Shown: positions 51,279 to 61,247 of the stretch, in pieces
Position numbering within the stretch: the first letter of the stretch is position 1
Layout of the letters: each line of letters starts with the position of its first letter
From: GCA-2706205 sp964215955
GTDB lineage: Bacteria > Bdellovibrionota > Bacteriovoracia > Bacteriovoracales > Bacteriovoracaceae
NCBI GenBank assembly: GCA_964215955.1
Contig: CAXPDR010000015.1
Span: forward strand, 1 to 64,000
Length of the DNA: 64,000 nucleotides
Direction: 5' to 3'
The notes under the pieces: generated by a model
What the model was told of the DNA's origin: nothing
Database searches by the model: none
What the model saw: only the letters and a program-made list of their open reading frames with translations
Program-made: the position numbers and the translations under genes

Positions 51279-52112
51279 TTATCCAATAAGTCTAAGTGCG
51301 TTTTGACCTTGAGAGTTAGCCTGCGCAAGAACTGAAGTACCAGCCTGACCAAGAATATTATTCTTAGCATTATCAGCAGCCACTTGAGCGTAGTCAACAT
51401 CTCTGATTCGAGAGTTAGCAGCAGATAAGTTCTCATTAGTAATTTGTAGGTTATTACTAGTAGAAATTAGTCTATTTTGAATAGCCCCTAATCCAGCTCT
51501 TTGTCCAGATACTGTTTCAATTGCTTTATCAATAGTCGCTAAAGCTGTTTGAGCACCTTCTTTAGTGTTTACTCCAATCTCAGAAATTCCTAAGCTTTCC
51601 ATTGATGCATTTGTCATTTTAACATCATATGAAATCCTATCTTGGAATGCATCGTTGTTTACGCCAATTTGGAAATCTAATTTATCACCCTGACCAGCTA
51701 ATAATTTAGTTCCATTGAACTCTGTAACTTGAGAGATTCTTTCAATCTCTTGCTTCAAGTTTTGATATTCCATATCAGTAAAAGATCTTTCTGTATCTCC
51801 TACTGTATCCGAAGCTGATTGGATAGATAGTTCTCTTAGCCTAGTTAGCATGTTAGAGATTTCATCTAAACCACCTTCTGCTGTTTGTACCATAGAAATA
51901 CCGTCGTTTGCATTTCTGTTAGCCTGAACATTTGATTTAATGTTTGCTTTTAATTTCTCACTAATCGCAAGACCTGCGGCATCATCAGCTGCTTTAGTAA
52001 TTCTTGTCCCTGAAGACATTTTAGCTAAAGTGTCCTGAGCATTTCTGTTGTTAACTGATAATGATCTTTGTGCTGCGATTGAAGAGACGTTCGTGTTAAT
52101 ACGAAAACCCAT
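51279..52112 (-). CDS. fliC: Flagellin
   Basis: This is the 277-residue flagellin with the highest position in the array (first in transcription direction). It has the same D0/D1 ends as its paralogues: MGFRINTNVSSIAAQRSLS at the start, NSQGQNALRLIG at the end. The central region (VKMTNASMESLGISEIGVNT) is the most divergent of the three. The array probably arose by tandem duplication, and the three products may occupy different filament zones, as in related predatory bacteria with several flagellins. SD GGAGG. Confidence 0.95.
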   Translation of the reverse strand: MGFRINTNVSSIAAQRSLSVNNRNAQDTLAKMSSGTRITKAADDAAGLAISEKLKANIKSNVQANRNANDGISMVQTAEGGLDEISNMLTRLRELSIQSASDTVGDTERSFTDMEYQNLKQEIERISQVTEFNGTKLLAGQGDKLDFQIGVNNDAFQDRISYDVKMTNASMESLGISEIGVNTKEGAQTALATIDKAIETVSGQRAGLGAIQNRLISTSNNLQITNENLSAANSRIRDVDYAQVAADNAKNNILGQAGTSVLAQANSQGQNALRLIG

Positions 52113-52243
52113 AAGAATTCCTCCATTGAAAATTGTGTATCTTCCAGATACTCAACCCCACAACCTTGAGGAATTGATAAGCCTTCTGCTTGTTTTAACT
52201 TAATATTGACAAATATCTACAACACCATTTGTAGATGGAATTC

Positions 52244-52270
52244 ATATCGGGGCAGGGATTTTTTTCTTTA
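52244..52270 (-). promoter_or_regulatory. Sigma-28 (FliA) promoter for the flagellin at 51279
   Basis: On the minus strand TAAAGAAA (52270-52263), 11 bases, then CCCGATAT (52251-52244), close to TAAAGTTT-N11-GCCGATAA. The leader is about 125 nt. The rest of the 286-bp gap to the gene ending at 52399 is AT-rich without a further gene. Confidence 0.68.
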
Positions 52271-52398
52271 GGAAATTAAGCTTTTTTTTTCATATTTTTT
52301 TCATTCAATAAATTAGATTTTATTTTTAAATATTAATTATTTTAATTTCAGGATTTTGTTTAAGTTTTAGACAATAAATTGATTAGACTTTAGTCATA

Positions 52399-53556
52399 CT
52401 ACCTAAATTCCTCATAAGGTAGATCAGATTTAGGGACCCATTTATTCAGCTTAACTCTCATTGCTTCATGCATAGAGAGATTTTTTTTCTTTTCTTTATT
52501 TTCAAATAACTCTATTTTGGCATAAGTTAGAGGAGTACCATTCATATCATGAGATAAATCGAGATTAACCATTCTAGTCCATGTCCCAGTATTTATAAAT
52601 TTTGTCCCATCACTATATTCTCTAAAAATAGGTTCATGGGTATGACCAACAATAAGAACTTTAGCATCTTTATTTCTTTCAAAAAAACTTCTCGTAAGAG
52701 TTTCATAATCTTGGAATAAAGTTAATTCTCCAATAATATCTTCTAAGATTTTTTTCCATCCTAGCTTCAATCTATAATACATTAGGAACCTAATCATAAA
52801 ATAAAAATAAGCATTCGCAATAAGAAACCTTAATATAAAATAAGTATCAAAAAGAAGTCCATGAATTGCAAATTGTTTAATCGGCCTAACCGCATTAACA
52901 TGGTCTCGTTCAAGTTTATATTTATTAATAACATGAGTAACATAATATGATCCCCAAGGCGGAATGAAATATTTCTCACCCTTATTGGACTCTACGATAC
53001 ATGTTTTTTCATCAAATTGGTGAAGGGATTCATACTCATGCCCATGTTGAATAAATATACCTTCGACAGGTTCATACAAAGTATTCTCATTGGTCAATAA
53101 AATTAGACTTCGTACTTCTTCAGGAAAGTACTCAATAAATCTTTTCTTTAAAGAGTCAAATAGTAATTCTGCGTCATGATTACCTATGATATAAACCAGT
53201 TTTTTATTTTTTTGAGAAATAAAATACTTTAATGCTTCCATAACTTCAGGGTGGGCATCAATAATAATATCTAACTTCTCAAGAGCTGCTTTCTCACTCC
53301 AGTACTCATCATCAAATTGTTTTACAAAAGGAACCGCCAGGAGATCAAAAAAATCGCCGTTAATAACAAGTTCAACTTCTTTATTTTGATACTCATTACT
53401 AGAATAATACATAAGAAAGTCAACAAGTTCTTTATCGGAGTGAAAGTCCTCTAAAGGGTTTTGCCTTCCCTCTATCTCATCACCTGCCCCCAAGTGAAGA
53501 TCACTTATAACTAAGACAACTTTTTTAACTTTATTTTTTCTTCTCAGGAATTTCAT
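52399..53556 (-). CDS. Calcineurin-like metallophosphoesterase
   Basis: I use the ATG at 53556 (MKFLRRKNK, 385 residues); a TTG at 53571 is also in frame. The phosphoesterase motifs are VISDLHLGAG (~17), VINGDFFDLL (~65), YIIGNHDAELL (~120), GHEYES (~170) and IVGHTHEPIF (~310), which together hold the two metals. Two hydrophobic segments (~245-270) suggest membrane contact. The general type recalls UDP-2,3-diacylglucosamine hydrolases, but the substrate is not clear. It overlaps the preceding secreted-protein gene by 26 bp. Confidence 0.78.
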   Translation of the reverse strand: MKFLRRKNKVKKVVLVISDLHLGAGDEIEGRQNPLEDFHSDKELVDFLMYYSSNEYQNKEVELVINGDFFDLLAVPFVKQFDDEYWSEKAALEKLDIIIDAHPEVMEALKYFISQKNKKLVYIIGNHDAELLFDSLKKRFIEYFPEEVRSLILLTNENTLYEPVEGIFIQHGHEYESLHQFDEKTCIVESNKGEKYFIPPWGSYYVTHVINKYKLERDHVNAVRPIKQFAIHGLLFDTYFILRFLIANAYFYFMIRFLMYYRLKLGWKKILEDIIGELTLFQDYETLTRSFFERNKDAKVLIVGHTHEPIFREYSDGTKFINTGTWTRMVNLDLSHDMNGTPLTYAKIELFENKEKKKNLSMHEAMRVKLNKWVPKSDLPYEEFR

Positions 53557-53908
53557 ATGGTTTTTGTTCAAATCTTAAGTCTGCAGATTCAAAAGGTGGT
53601 GCTACTGGAACATACTCCAACCTTTTGACTCCTTTTAACTTAACTTGAAAGACTTCCTTTTCTTCAGCTTTTAAAACAAATCTTTTTATTACTTTTTCAT
53701 CCGCTTTTATTTCGGACACAATTTTATCTAAAGTATTATTTTTTATAATTATACTAACCACGTCAGCTTTTTTTAAGGGGGAAGTAATTTTTATCGACTG
53801 ATCATTTATGTCAACAATAAAAGAATCGGTAAATTGGGAGAAAGCATTATTGACGAGAAAAAGGCAAAGTCCCCACCCTAGTATTATATTTTTAAATATC
53901 CTTATCAT
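53531..53908 (-). CDS. Small hypothetical secreted protein
   Basis: The 125-residue protein has a signal peptide (IILGWGLCLFLVNNAFS). The rest is a beta-rich domain (FIVDINDQSIKI, VVSIIIKNNTLDKIVSEI, FVLKAEEKEVFQVKL) that resembles a small immunoglobulin- or cupredoxin-like fold without visible metal ligands. It ends in a basic PEKKK tail. Its start overlaps the uvrB stop (ATGA) and its end overlaps the phosphoesterase gene. Function unknown. Confidence 0.5.
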   Translation of the reverse strand: MIRIFKNIILGWGLCLFLVNNAFSQFTDSFIVDINDQSIKITSPLKKADVVSIIIKNNTLDKIVSEIKADEKVIKRFVLKAEEKEVFQVKLKGVKRLEYVPVAPPFESADLRFEQKPYEIPEKKK

Positions 53909-55899
53909 AAAATCATCCTTGCTTGAGTGAGCTCTTTAATCTCATCTCTATATTTAGCTGCTTCTTCAAATTCGAGATTTCGAGAAGCCTCTTTCATTTG
54001 TTTTTTAAGTTCATTAATCTTTTTATCAAGAGCATCCACAGATAGTTCAAGTGTCTCCACTGATTTTTTCTTTGAACTTTTAGAACCTTTACTTCCTCTC
54101 AAGACCTCTATAACACCACCAGAGATGGATTTTTTTACAGTTTTAGGAGTTATACCATGAGCTACGTTGAAGGCTTCTTGCTTAGACCTTCTTTCCTGAG
54201 TTGTCCGAATTGCCATATCCATACTCTTAGTCATTTTATAACTATATAAAATAACTTTTCCTTCAGAGTTTCTTGCAGCCCGTCCTATGGTTTGAATCAA
54301 AGATCTAGTTGATCTTAAAAAGCCTTCCTTGTCGGCATCTAAAATTCCAACGAGTGAAACCTCTGGCAGATCTAAGCCTTCTCTCAATAGATTAATTCCA
54401 ACTAAAACATCAATTTCACCTTCTCTTAGCTCTTTCAGAATTTCCATTCGTTCAATGGTATCTATATCAGAGTGAAGATATTTAATTTTGATACCAACAC
54501 CTTTATAATAATTGGTTAACTCCTCTGCCAATTTTTTAGTAAGAGTCGTAATAAGAACTCTAAATCCGTTTTTAATGGTTTCCCTACATTGAATAAGCAT
54601 ATCATCAACTTGAGATGCTGCGTCTTTAACCTCTATAACTGGATCTAATAAGCCAGTAGGTCTTATGATTTGCTCAACAAACTCTCCTTCTGTTTTTTCC
54701 ATTTCATAATCAGCTGGTGTAGCTGAGACAAATAAAGCCTTAGAGATTTTACTTTCAAACTCTTTAAATTTTAAAGGTCTATTATCAAGAGCACTTGGCA
54801 ACCTAAATCCATGTTCTACTAGATTTTGTTTTCTCGCCCTATCTCCTCTATACATACCACCGACCTGTGAGACGGCTATATGTGATTCATCAACGATAAG
54901 TAAAAAATCATCCCCAAAATAATCAATCAGTGTTGGAGGTGGCTCCCCTTCCTTACTCCCGGTTAAGTGTCTTGAGTAATTTTCGATCCCTGAACAAAAT
55001 CCCATTTCCTCGAGCATTTCAAGATCAAGCATGGTTCTTTGCTCCAATCTTTGATGCTCAACCAATTTATTTTGATCTTTTAAATCCGTGAGCCTTTCTC
55101 TTAATTCAACTTTTATCGTGTCTAAGGCATTTTTTAATCTATCCTCTCCAACCACATAATGAGATGACGGGTAAATCACAACCTTATTTAGCTTTGATAA
55201 TATTTTTCCTCTTAGCGGATCAACAACATAAATGCCATCTACTTCATCATCAAAAAATTCAATTCTGATAACATTTGAATCCTCATAAGCTGGAAATACT
55301 TCCACGGTATCTCCTCGTACTCTAAATGTTCCTCTAGAGAAGTCGATATCATTTCTTTGATATTGAATGGCAACAAGATCCCTTAAAAACTGATCTCGGT
55401 CTAATGTATCATTAACAAAAATGGTAATTTTCTGTTGATGATACTCTTCAGGGGACCCAATTCCATAAATACAAGAAACTGAGGCGACAACAATAACATC
55501 ATCTCTTTCTAGTAAACTTCTAGTCGCTGAATGCCTAAGTTTATCAATCTCATCGTTTACTGAAGAATCTTTTTCAATATAGGTATCCGTTCCTACGACG
55601 TAAGCTTCAGGTTGATAATAATCATAATAAGAAACAAAGTACTCCACGGCATTTTCAGGAAAAAACTCTCTAAACTCTGCAAAAAGCTGTGCCGCGAGGG
55701 TTTTATTTGGGGCTAAAATGAGGGTTTTCTTTTGCAATCTTTGAATAATATTTGCCATAGTAAAGGTCTTTCCAGAACCTGTAACGCCTAATAAGGTTTG
55801 AAATTTCTCACCTGACTCAAAGCCAGAACTTAACTTTTCAATAGCTTGAGGCTGATCTCCCATAGGGCTGAATTTAGAAACTAACTTAAACATATTCAT
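53905..55899 (-). CDS. uvrB: UvrABC excinuclease subunit B
   Basis: UvrB verifies DNA damage and forms the incision complex in nucleotide excision repair. The 664-residue protein has TLLGVTGSGKTFTMA (Walker A, ~36-50), YYDYYQPEAYV (beta-hairpin), LLIVDESHIAV (DESH Walker B), TGLLDPVIEVK, GINLLREGLDLPEVSLVGILDADKEGFLRS, and QTIGRAARN (helicase motif VI). The UVR motif (KKQMKEASRNLEFEEAAKYRDEI) is at the C-terminus. Length is typical. Two close ATGs (55899, 55893) are possible starts. Confidence 0.97.
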   Translation of the reverse strand: MNMFKLVSKFSPMGDQPQAIEKLSSGFESGEKFQTLLGVTGSGKTFTMANIIQRLQKKTLILAPNKTLAAQLFAEFREFFPENAVEYFVSYYDYYQPEAYVVGTDTYIEKDSSVNDEIDKLRHSATRSLLERDDVIVVASVSCIYGIGSPEEYHQQKITIFVNDTLDRDQFLRDLVAIQYQRNDIDFSRGTFRVRGDTVEVFPAYEDSNVIRIEFFDDEVDGIYVVDPLRGKILSKLNKVVIYPSSHYVVGEDRLKNALDTIKVELRERLTDLKDQNKLVEHQRLEQRTMLDLEMLEEMGFCSGIENYSRHLTGSKEGEPPPTLIDYFGDDFLLIVDESHIAVSQVGGMYRGDRARKQNLVEHGFRLPSALDNRPLKFKEFESKISKALFVSATPADYEMEKTEGEFVEQIIRPTGLLDPVIEVKDAASQVDDMLIQCRETIKNGFRVLITTLTKKLAEELTNYYKGVGIKIKYLHSDIDTIERMEILKELREGEIDVLVGINLLREGLDLPEVSLVGILDADKEGFLRSTRSLIQTIGRAARNSEGKVILYSYKMTKSMDMAIRTTQERRSKQEAFNVAHGITPKTVKKSISGGVIEVLRGSKGSKSSKKKSVETLELSVDALDKKINELKKQMKEASRNLEFEEAAKYRDEIKELTQARMIL

Positions 55900-56092
55900 T
55901 TTCCAATATTAACAAATTTTTGTTGCCAATCAGTAGTATTTTAAGGATGCTATTACGGATTGACACTAACACACGTTTTAAATATGAATTACACAGAGCA
56001 GTATCACATTCATACTAAACTAATCCCTGCGAACAAATCAAATTCACAATCTATATTCTATTCCATTATAACCCTAAATAAGGAGATTAAGT

Positions 56093-56992
56093 ATAAATCA
56101 TTTAACCAGTATTAATCTATTGGACCCTAATCTTATTCTCTCAATTCTTGAGAGAGCTGCTTTCTTTTCAAATCAAATAAAAAATAACAAACCATTCGAT
56201 AAGACTCTTGAAAATCAAGTGGTAGCAAACTTGTTTTTTGAAAATTCAACTCGAACAAGATTTTCTTTTGAGGTAGCTGCAAAACGATTAGGCGCAAATG
56301 TACTCAACTTTGATGCTGAGAGTTCATCTCTGGCAAAAGGAGAGACTCTATATGACACTCTTAAAACCTTTGAATCTTTGGGAATTGATATTGCTATCAT
56401 AAGACATTCCGATGACTCTTATATAGAGAGCTTAAGGGGAAAGCATGGGTTTAGAGTTATCAATGCAGGCGCTGGTAAGTTTGAACATCCAAGCCAATCT
56501 TTACTTGATCTTTTCACTATACAAGAAGAATTTGGAACTCTTGAGAATTTAACCATAACCATTTGCGGTGATATTAATAATTCTAGAGTTGCAAAGTCAA
56601 ACATAAATGCTTTAAAAAAGTTTAATTCAAAAGTGATTCTAACTGGTCCACCAGATCTTATGCCCAAAGAGTCGGATTTAGATGAACATTGTTCAATTCT
56701 CCCTTTAGATGAAGCGATTGAAGTCTCAGATGTGTTGATGCTTTTAAGGGTTCAACATGAACGACATGACTTATTTGAAGTAAAAACAGAAGATTATAAC
56801 CACCTCTATGGCCTCAATGATAAACGAATTTCAAGACTTAAAGAAAATGCCATAGTAATGCATCCAGGTCCTTTTAATCGTGATGTTGAGATAGAAAGTC
56901 ACTTAGTTGAACATAAGAAAAGTAGAATATTTAAACAAATGGAAAATGGTGTTTATACCAGAATGGCAATTTTAGAATGGATAATGAAATGA
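56093..56992 (+). CDS. pyrB: Aspartate carbamoyltransferase catalytic chain, probable ATA start
   Basis: PyrB joins carbamoyl phosphate and aspartate in pyrimidine synthesis. Motifs: FFENSTRTRFSFE (carbamoyl-phosphate loop), KGETLYDTL, HPSQSLLDLFTI, MLLRVQHERHD, MHPGPFNRDVEI. Only a TTG at 56120 offers a standard start, but it has no SD and removes the first nine residues. The frame upstream reads NHLTSINLLDP, matching the usual start of PyrB proteins (M-x-HL-x-S/T). A perfect AAGGAG (56080-56085) lies seven bases before ATA at 56093, so I place the start there (299 residues). No regulatory chain pyrI is present. The 3' end overlaps carA by four bases. Confidence 0.9.
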   Translation: MNHLTSINLLDPNLILSILERAAFFSNQIKNNKPFDKTLENQVVANLFFENSTRTRFSFEVAAKRLGANVLNFDAESSSLAKGETLYDTLKTFESLGIDIAIIRHSDDSYIESLRGKHGFRVINAGAGKFEHPSQSLLDLFTIQEEFGTLENLTITICGDINNSRVAKSNINALKKFNSKVILTGPPDLMPKESDLDEHCSILPLDEAIEVSDVLMLLRVQHERHDLFEVKTEDYNHLYGLNDKRISRLKENAIVMHPGPFNRDVEIESHLVEHKKSRIFKQMENGVYTRMAILEWIMK

Positions 56993-58062
56993 AAGCATTT
57001 TTATACTTAGAAGATGGAACAAAATTAGAAGCAATTTCCTTTGGAGCCACTCCAAAGAAGCCTACTTTATCCGAGATTGTATTTAATACTTCAATGCAAG
57101 GATACCAAGAGATTATCACTGATCCTTCATACTGTGATCAAACGATAGTCATGACTTACCCATTGATTGGAAATTATGGAATTAATTTGGATGATAGTGA
57201 AGCGGTAACACCTCATTTAAAAGCACTTATCGTAAATGAGTATTGTGAGACACCTTCAAATTTTAGATCGAGACAAAGCTTATCACAATTTCTAACTGCA
57301 AATAATATTATTGGCCTTCAGGGACTTGATACAAGAAATCTAACTAAGAAGATTAGAATAAAAGGAACGATGAAATCGATTATTTCCTTCACCCCTTTAG
57401 AAAAAGATGAAGTGGACTCCCTTTTTTCAAACCATTTACCTGAAGATCAAATCTCTAAAGTCTCAACTAAGGCAGTTTCTCATTTTCCTTCTAACGGTGG
57501 AAGGAGAATTGTCATGATTGATTTTGGATACAAGAAAAATATTTTAGAAAGCTTAATCAAAAGAAATTGCGATGTCATTGTTGTTCCCTATAACACAAGT
57601 TTCGAAAAGATTGCTAATTTCAATCCAGAAGGAATTCTCCTCTCTAACGGGCCAGGAGACCCAAAAAGTATTTTAGAAGTATTACCAACTATTAAAAAGT
57701 TACAAGAAAAATACCCTTTACTCGCCATCTGTATGGGTCATCAAATTTTTGCCCTTGCAAATGGTGCAGACACGGAGAAGATGAAATTTGGACACAGAGG
57801 TGGTAACCATCCTGTTAAGGACTTCAGTACTGAAAGGGTCTATATTACATCTCAAAACCACGGTTACTGCGTAAAAGAAGAATCCATTCAAGGAACAGAC
57901 TTGGAAATAACTCAAGTAAATTTAAATGATAAAACGATAGAAGGCCTAAAACATAAAAACTTGCCATGTTTTTCAGTTCAGTACCACCCAGAAGCAAGTC
58001 CAGGACCAAATGATACTAAATATTTATTTGATACATTTTTACACTCTTTAGGAGAGAAATAA
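56989..58062 (+). CDS. carA: Carbamoyl-phosphate synthase small subunit
   Basis: CarA is the glutamine amidotransferase that feeds ammonia to CarB. I choose ATG 56989, which overlaps the pyrB stop (ATGA); a further ATG at 56977 would add four residues. The N-terminal domain has VFNTSMQGYQEIITDPSY, typical of CarA. The glutaminase has LLSNGPGDP, the nucleophile Cys in LAICMGHQIFAL (~248), and QYHPEASPGPND with the His-Glu pair. 357 residues; typical length. Confidence 0.96.
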   Translation: MKAFLYLEDGTKLEAISFGATPKKPTLSEIVFNTSMQGYQEIITDPSYCDQTIVMTYPLIGNYGINLDDSEAVTPHLKALIVNEYCETPSNFRSRQSLSQFLTANNIIGLQGLDTRNLTKKIRIKGTMKSIISFTPLEKDEVDSLFSNHLPEDQISKVSTKAVSHFPSNGGRRIVMIDFGYKKNILESLIKRNCDVIVVPYNTSFEKIANFNPEGILLSNGPGDPKSILEVLPTIKKLQEKYPLLAICMGHQIFALANGADTEKMKFGHRGGNHPVKDFSTERVYITSQNHGYCVKEESIQGTDLEITQVNLNDKTIEGLKHKNLPCFSVQYHPEASPGPNDTKYLFDTFLHSLGEK

Positions 58063-61000
58063 TGGGAAAATTAAAAAACTTAAACAAAATTTTAGTTATT
58101 GGCTCTGGCCCTATAATAATAGGTCAGGCTGCTGAATTTGATTACTCAGGAACTCAAGCCTTAAGAGCACTTAGAGATGAAGGAATAGAAACGATCCTCA
58201 TAAACTCTAATCCCGCCACTATCATGACAGATAAAGAAGTCGCAGATAAAGTTTTTTTAGAACCCTTAACACCAGAATTCGTAAAGAAAGTAATCATTAA
58301 AGAAAAGCCAGATGCAGTTCTTCCCACTCTTGGAGGACAGACAGGTTTAAACCTGGCACTAAATTTAGCTCAAGAAGGATTTTTCGAACGTGAAGGAGTA
58401 AAACTTCTAGGAGTTAACTTAAACACAATTGAAAAAGCCGAAGATAGAGAACAATTTAAACAGCTCATGAAAGAAATCGGAGAGCCTGTTCCAGAAAGTT
58501 CTTCAGTAAACTCATTAAGCGAAGCTTTAAAGTTTAAAGAAAAAGTTGGGCTTCCTCTAATCATTAGGCCAGCATTTACCCTTGGTGGTACCGGTGGAGG
58601 AATTGCTAGCACTGAGGAGGAATTTGAAACCATAGTTAAAAGCGGTCTTTCAAACTCTCCTATCACACAGTGTTTAATTGAAAAAAGTATTGCGGGCTTT
58701 AAAGAAATTGAATATGAGGTTGTTAGAGATAAGAATGATAATTGTATTATTGTATGTAATATGGAAAATTTTGATCCCGTAGGTGTACATACAGGTGACA
58801 GTATAGTTGTCGCTCCAGCTCAAACACTCTCAGATAGAGATCATCAAATGCTTAGAGATGCCTCATTAAAAATGGTTAGGGCGCTAAAAATTGAAGGTGG
58901 ATGTAACGTACAACTTGCTCTAGATCCTCATAGTTTTCAATACTATGTAATAGAGGTAAATCCAAGAGTAAGTAGATCTTCTGCCTTGGCTTCAAAAGCA
59001 ACTGGATATCCAATTGCACAGGTCGCGACTAAAATTGCGATTGGTTATACCATGGATGAAATTATCAACCCAATAACAAAAACGACTTATGCTTGCTTTG
59101 AACCAACACTGGATTACTGTGTACTAAAAATTCCAAGATGGCCTTTTGATAAATTTCACTCCGCAGATAGATCTCTAGGAACTCAAATGAAGGCAACTGG
59201 AGAAGTTATGGGAATAGGCCGTAACTTTGAAGAAGCTCTCTTAAAAAGCGTTCGGGGTTTAGAAATTAAACGTGATCACCTCTTTTTAGAAGATACAGTC
59301 AAAATTGAAACTGAGGCCCTTTTAGCAAAAATACAAAAGCCATCAGATGAAAGACTTTTTGAAGTATCAGAACTACTTCGCCGAGGTGTAAGCATGAATG
59401 ATATTCATGCCAACACTAAAATAGATCTTTGGTTTTTAAGTAAATTAAAAAACATAATTGATCACGAAAAACTCATCGCAGAGAATAAAGAGAACAAAGA
59501 GTTTTTATTAAAAATAAAGAAACTTGGTTTTTCAGATTCATTTATAGCTAGAACTCTAGATATGGAAGAGCTAACTTTTAGAAATAAGAGAAAGCAAATG
59601 GGGATTACAGCAACATTTAAAATGGTTGACACCTGTGCTGCAGAGTTTGACTCCTCTACTCCCTATTTTTATTCAACCTATGCTGATGAAAATGAATCAA
59701 CAGATATTTCAGAATCAGCAATTTTAGTTCTTGGCTCAGGCCCAATTAGGATAGGTCAAGGTGTTGAATTTGATTACGCCACAGTACATGCAATCAAGGC
59801 CATCAAGGAACTAGGTAAAAAAGCAATCGTCATAAATAATAACCCAGAGACAGTAAGTACAGATTTTAATATCTCAGATAGCCTTTATTTTGATGCTGTT
59901 ACTTTTGAAGATGTCATGAACGTTATTGATGTAGAGAAACCTGAGGGAGTTATTTGCCAGTTTGGTGGGCAAACAGCAATTAATCTCATAAATCACCTAG
60001 ATAATGCAGGTGTAAGAATACTTGGAACAAACTATGATTCAACAGATCTAGCAGAAAATAGAGATCGTTTTGAAAAAGCCCTGAAAGAATTAGAAATTGC
60101 TCAGCCAATTGGAACAACTGTAACAAGTTTAGATGAAGCAATTTCAAAATCTCAGGATCTGGGTTATCCCATGATGCTTAGACCTTCTTATGTTATTGGC
60201 GGCCAGGCCATGCAAGTTGTTTATGATGAGGACGAACTTAGAGAATATATGCTTTTTGCTATGAATGTTTGGCCTAACCAGCCAGTTCTCATGGATAGAT
60301 ACATGATTGGTGTAGAGGTTGAAGTCGATGCAATTTGCGATGGAGAAACGGTTTTTATCCCAGGAATAATGGAGCATATAGAAAGAAGTGGTGTCCACTC
60401 AGGTGACTCATTTGCTGTTTACCCTCCTCAAAATCTATCACAGTCAGTAAAGGATGACCTTATTAAAACTACAATTAAAATTTCACAAAATTTTAATGTA
60501 AAAGGATTAATAAACATCCAATTCATAATTAAAAAAGATAATGTTTATGTTTTAGAAGTAAACCCAAGATCTTCCCGAACAGTTCCATTTTTAAGTAAAG
60601 TCACTGGTATTCCAATGGCAAACTTAGCTACAAAAGCGATTTTAGGACAAAGTTTAAATGCGCAAGGTATCCAAACCGGAATTCACCCCGAGGAAAGAGC
60701 AATTTCTATAAAAGCTCCAGTCTTTAGTTTTTCAAAACTTAAGGATGTCGATTCAGCATTAGGTCCAGAAATGAAAAGTACTGGCGAGGCGATGGGAAGA
60801 GACTTTACAATCCAAAAAGCGCTAAATAAAGCCTTCAAATCTGCTGGTATAAATCTACCTAACTTTGGCACAATCTTAGTCACTATTGCTGACAAGCACA
60901 AAGAAGAGATTCTTCCAATGGTAAAAAGATTCCATCAATGTGGCTTCAAGTTTTTAGCAACTAAAGGAACTGCAGATCTTCTTCGTTCTAATAACCTACC

Positions 61001-61238
61001 AGTTGATGAAGTTAATAAAATTGGGCGTGGCGACAGAGATTTACTTGATGATATAAAAGAAGGTAATGTACAATTAATAATTAACACAATTACCAAAGGT
61101 AAAAATGTAGAAAGTGATGGCTTTAAAATGAGAAGGGCCGCAGTAGATAATGGTGTTATTTGTATGACAAGTATTGATACAACTAAAGCATTATTAGAAT
61201 CTATTGAAATTAACTCCCTTGGAGTTGATTCACTTTAA
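58062..61238 (+). CDS. carB: Carbamoyl-phosphate synthase large subunit
   Basis: CarB makes carbamoyl phosphate from bicarbonate, ammonia and two ATP. The 1058-residue protein has two homologous ATP-grasp halves: the first begins ILVIGSGPIIIGQAAEFDYSG and the second SAILVLGSGPIRIGQGVEFDYA. Both have metal-binding EVNPRxSRSS/T motifs (VIEVNPRVSRSSALASK; VLEVNPRSSRTVPFLSK). The C-terminal MGS-like domain (~930-1058) follows. Start overlaps the carA stop (TAATG). Confidence 0.97.
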   Translation: MGKLKNLNKILVIGSGPIIIGQAAEFDYSGTQALRALRDEGIETILINSNPATIMTDKEVADKVFLEPLTPEFVKKVIIKEKPDAVLPTLGGQTGLNLALNLAQEGFFEREGVKLLGVNLNTIEKAEDREQFKQLMKEIGEPVPESSSVNSLSEALKFKEKVGLPLIIRPAFTLGGTGGGIASTEEEFETIVKSGLSNSPITQCLIEKSIAGFKEIEYEVVRDKNDNCIIVCNMENFDPVGVHTGDSIVVAPAQTLSDRDHQMLRDASLKMVRALKIEGGCNVQLALDPHSFQYYVIEVNPRVSRSSALASKATGYPIAQVATKIAIGYTMDEIINPITKTTYACFEPTLDYCVLKIPRWPFDKFHSADRSLGTQMKATGEVMGIGRNFEEALLKSVRGLEIKRDHLFLEDTVKIETEALLAKIQKPSDERLFEVSELLRRGVSMNDIHANTKIDLWFLSKLKNIIDHEKLIAENKENKEFLLKIKKLGFSDSFIARTLDMEELTFRNKRKQMGITATFKMVDTCAAEFDSSTPYFYSTYADENESTDISESAILVLGSGPIRIGQGVEFDYATVHAIKAIKELGKKAIVINNNPETVSTDFNISDSLYFDAVTFEDVMNVIDVEKPEGVICQFGGQTAINLINHLDNAGVRILGTNYDSTDLAENRDRFEKALKELEIAQPIGTTVTSLDEAISKSQDLGYPMMLRPSYVIGGQAMQVVYDEDELREYMLFAMNVWPNQPVLMDRYMIGVEVEVDAICDGETVFIPGIMEHIERSGVHSGDSFAVYPPQNLSQSVKDDLIKTTIKISQNFNVKGLINIQFIIKKDNVYVLEVNPRSSRTVPFLSKVTGIPMANLATKAILGQSLNAQGIQTGIHPEERAISIKAPVFSFSKLKDVDSALGPEMKSTGEAMGRDFTIQKALNKAFKSAGINLPNFGTILVTIADKHKEEILPMVKRFHQCGFKFLATKGTADLLRSNNLPVDEVNKIGRGDRDLLDDIKEGNVQLIINTITKGKNVESDGFKMRRAAVDNGVICMTSIDTTKALLESIEINSLGVDSL

Positions 61239-61247
61239 AAGGATTAA

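Noticed and set aside
55900..56092. Pyrimidine attenuator or PyrR-binding leader
   Set aside because: No terminator hairpin or leader peptide with U-run is visible between the likely promoter and pyrB.
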